Below are positions 62,254-64,000 of a stretch of 64,000 nt of DNA, piece by piece. Every line of letters begins with the position of its first letter. The first letter of the stretch is position 1. Where the stretch lies: NCBI GenBank assembly GCA_914767715.1, contig OU612065.1:24366001-24430000 (forward strand). Reading direction: 5' to 3'. The translations under genes were made by a program, and so were the position numbers. Under the pieces are notes generated by a model. It saw nothing but the letters and a program-made list of their open reading frames with translations, was not told the origin of the DNA and searched no databases. The DNA is from Membranipora membranacea. Taxonomy: Eukaryota > Bryozoa > Gymnolaemata > Cheilostomatida > Membraniporidae.

Positions 62254-63596
62254 ACATCAGATGGGGAGAGTTTTTAAATTGGTAGTTTTAAAACTCTCTT
62301 GTTTCTAACATTGGTGAACTGATTCATATAGTGAGCCCTTGGGTGCTTAGCCTGTTATGACACGCCTTGTCTGAAAAGGTTTTTTCTAGACAAGCAATAA
62401 ACTGATGTTGTTAGTTTTTACCATGACATCAGTAAATTAGATAGGCTTTTTGTGCATGATATAGATGCTGTAAAAACTAGTCCGGAAAAGGGTGAGTAAG
62501 CGCAAACCAACAGTCCTTCTACCCTTATCGCATGAACTTTCAACATACCATTTTTTATCTTAATTCAATGCATGGACGCTGTGTTGGAATAATAATCTGC
62601 ATCGTGTTGTTTGTGAAAACTCAGTATGTTTACGTCAGTAAAATCACCTTTTTTTAATCATTACAAACTTTGACCATATCAGTGAATTAATTTGAATAAC
62701 AAGCAGCTATATTTGAGTAATATGGCGTTGCTATCACTTGACTCTAGAAAGTGTTAGCATAAGATTAAAGTGATGCCATTCTCGCAATGGTAAAAATGAT
62801 TCACCGATCTGAATGAGGGAGTAGCTAGTATAGTGCTAGGTATCTTTGAGATACACTTTCCGCGACAAACAGCTGGTTGGCTATCATTGTAACAGTTGTT
62901 TTTCTATAGAGGATATGGTAATTTCAGTGATGGTAGTTTTACGGTAATGGTTATACCCTCAAAGAGAAAAAATTCACATTTCCCACAGGCACAAAATAGT
63001 TAAAATGTATGCTTGGCAAACTTTTACTCAACATCATTACTTTATTTAAAATCCTACCTGAGCCAGTAAAGATTGGGGCTCCCCAAGCTAGCCAAACTAA
63101 ACTCTAGCTGACATTAAGGTAATGTCAAAGACCGATCCGAATATCAACATATCATATACCGTTAGAAAGCTGCCGAGCTACTGAAAATGAATACCTGAAC
63201 AAAAACTTGATTGGATGACGTTGTGTCATTAAAGGGAGGAAATGAGGCAGAAAACGCTGTTTTTGTCGAAGCAGATGGAGGAGTCAAATTAATTGTGAGA
63301 AATTTCAAAACAGGTGGAATGTATACTTAGAGATTGAGTTCATAGTAAAATTTGATTTTCTTTGATATATGACTAGTCTAAACTGACTTTTTACGTCACG
63401 CCATACAACGCATTTTTTTTGTGAAGCTGTGAAAATATGTGAAATTTCAATCATTAATTCAGAACAGATCATAGGCTCGAAACAAAATTAATTATGATTT
63501 TCCCTTAGAGTACACTTCAAATGTCATACATATTGACTTTTAACAAATTAGCTTGCATATTGCGAAAACATTGGACTCTCGAATACACCTGATATT
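62254..63596. other. Right flank, no coding exon firmly recognised
   Basis: No exon with clear synaptojanin similarity. One candidate acceptor (GGTTTTTTCTAG) at 62389 would add codons for D, K and Q and a TAA at 62398-62400, overlapping an AATAAA at 62396-62401. The acceptor sits in a small hairpin (CTTGTCT and AGACAAG). A family D fragment is at 63078-63125. Confidence 0.4.
63078..63125. repeat. Short element, family D (copy 4, fragment)
   Basis: Contains AAGCTAGCCAAACTAAACTC and TAGCTGACATTAAGG, matching the ends of the other D copies. Confidence 0.45.
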
Positions 63597-64000
63597 TTTC
63601 GCAACTTTTGCATAACGTCAAATGTGCTGTCCAAATGACCATTATTGTGGCCAAACAAAGTTTTTTTGAAAGTTCTCACATACGAAGCCGCTTTTATTAC
63701 CCATGGTGCACGCAGGAAATGCCAACAGATTTTTTCACTGCATCTTCGTTTTTCTTGAATTTAACGCAAAAGAATGGCCAAAAACACCTCAAAAGTCCCA
63801 AAAAATAGCTGTTTTTTGGCATTCTTTTGCGTTAAATTCAAGAAAAACGAAGATTCCGTTAAAAAAGCCTGTTGGCATTTCCTGTGTGGACCATGGCTAA
63901 TGAAAGCGGCTTCGTATGTGAGAACTTTCAAAAAAACTTTGCTTGGCCACAATAATGGTCATTTGGACAGCACATTTGACGTTATGCAAAAGTTGCGAAA
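63597..64000. mobile_element. Long palindrome (about 190-bp arms) reaching the window edge
   Basis: The left arm, from TTTCGCAACTTTTGCATAAC, and the right arm, ending with its reverse complement at 64000, match almost base for base across about 190 bp around a loop of roughly 23 bp near 63798. The arms contain no conserved protein; open frames here are mirror images of each other. It looks like a foldback or MITE element, and the right boundary may lie outside the window. Confidence 0.85.

Noticed and set aside
63608-63952. Overlapping open frames on both strands at the right edge
   Set aside because: They are mirror images produced by the palindrome, not genes.

Overview
This is a window of nuclear DNA from an animal. 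It is AT-rich and intron-dense: exons of about 80 to 580 bp are separated by introns of mostly 150 to 1,400 bp with GT/AG borders. It carries many short inverted-repeat elements and microsatellites. The gene set (LIM-only factor, axonemal dynein, BEN-domain factor, synaptojanin) is metazoan. Compact introns and clear but not vertebrate-like protein similarity suggest an invertebrate, possibly an early-branching one; the species cannot be named from the sequence alone. Protein assignments rest on remembered family sequences, not on a database search.

Layout. (1) 653-3832, minus strand: a four-exon LIM-only gene of the LMO1/LMO3 type with two LIM domains. (2) 3833-8675: no recognisable gene. 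(3) 8676-44654, minus strand: a complete gene of 60 exons per transcript for an outer-arm axonemal dynein beta heavy chain (DNAH17/DNAH9/DNAH11 class, closest to DNAH17). My exon model sums to 4,471 codons with every junction in phase. (4) 45427-48750, plus strand: a nine-exon BANP gene with a BEN domain, head-to-head with the dynein gene across about 770 bp. (5) 48751-51107: intergenic, with a possible retroelement remnant and a palindrome. (6) 51108 to about 62138, plus strand: synaptojanin with Sac1 phosphatase, inositol 5-phosphatase, RRM-like domain and a proline-rich DPF tail. Its 3' end is unresolved. (7) 62139-64000: repeats, ending in a long palindrome that reaches the window edge.

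The most interesting observation is in the dynein gene. The exon for the C-terminal half of the microtubule-binding domain is present twice in tandem (19971-20140 and 20774-20943). Both copies are 170 bp, open, in the same phase and flanked by good splice sites. They encode peptides identical at 42 of 56 full codons. Including both copies, or neither, gives an early stop, so the pair looks like mutually exclusive exons that would make two dyneins with different microtubule-binding tips.

Repeats: at least four families of short terminal-inverted-repeat elements recur, mostly inside introns (called A, B, C and D here). There is also a 272-bp inverted-repeat element with a tRNA-like core at 54289-54560 and several near-perfect hairpins.

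The four genes have no shared pathway. The dynein drives ciliary beating, BANP is a DNA-binding transcription factor, synaptojanin turns over phosphoinositides at endocytic sites, and LMO is a transcriptional adaptor. Only the dynein/BANP pair shares a possible promoter region.
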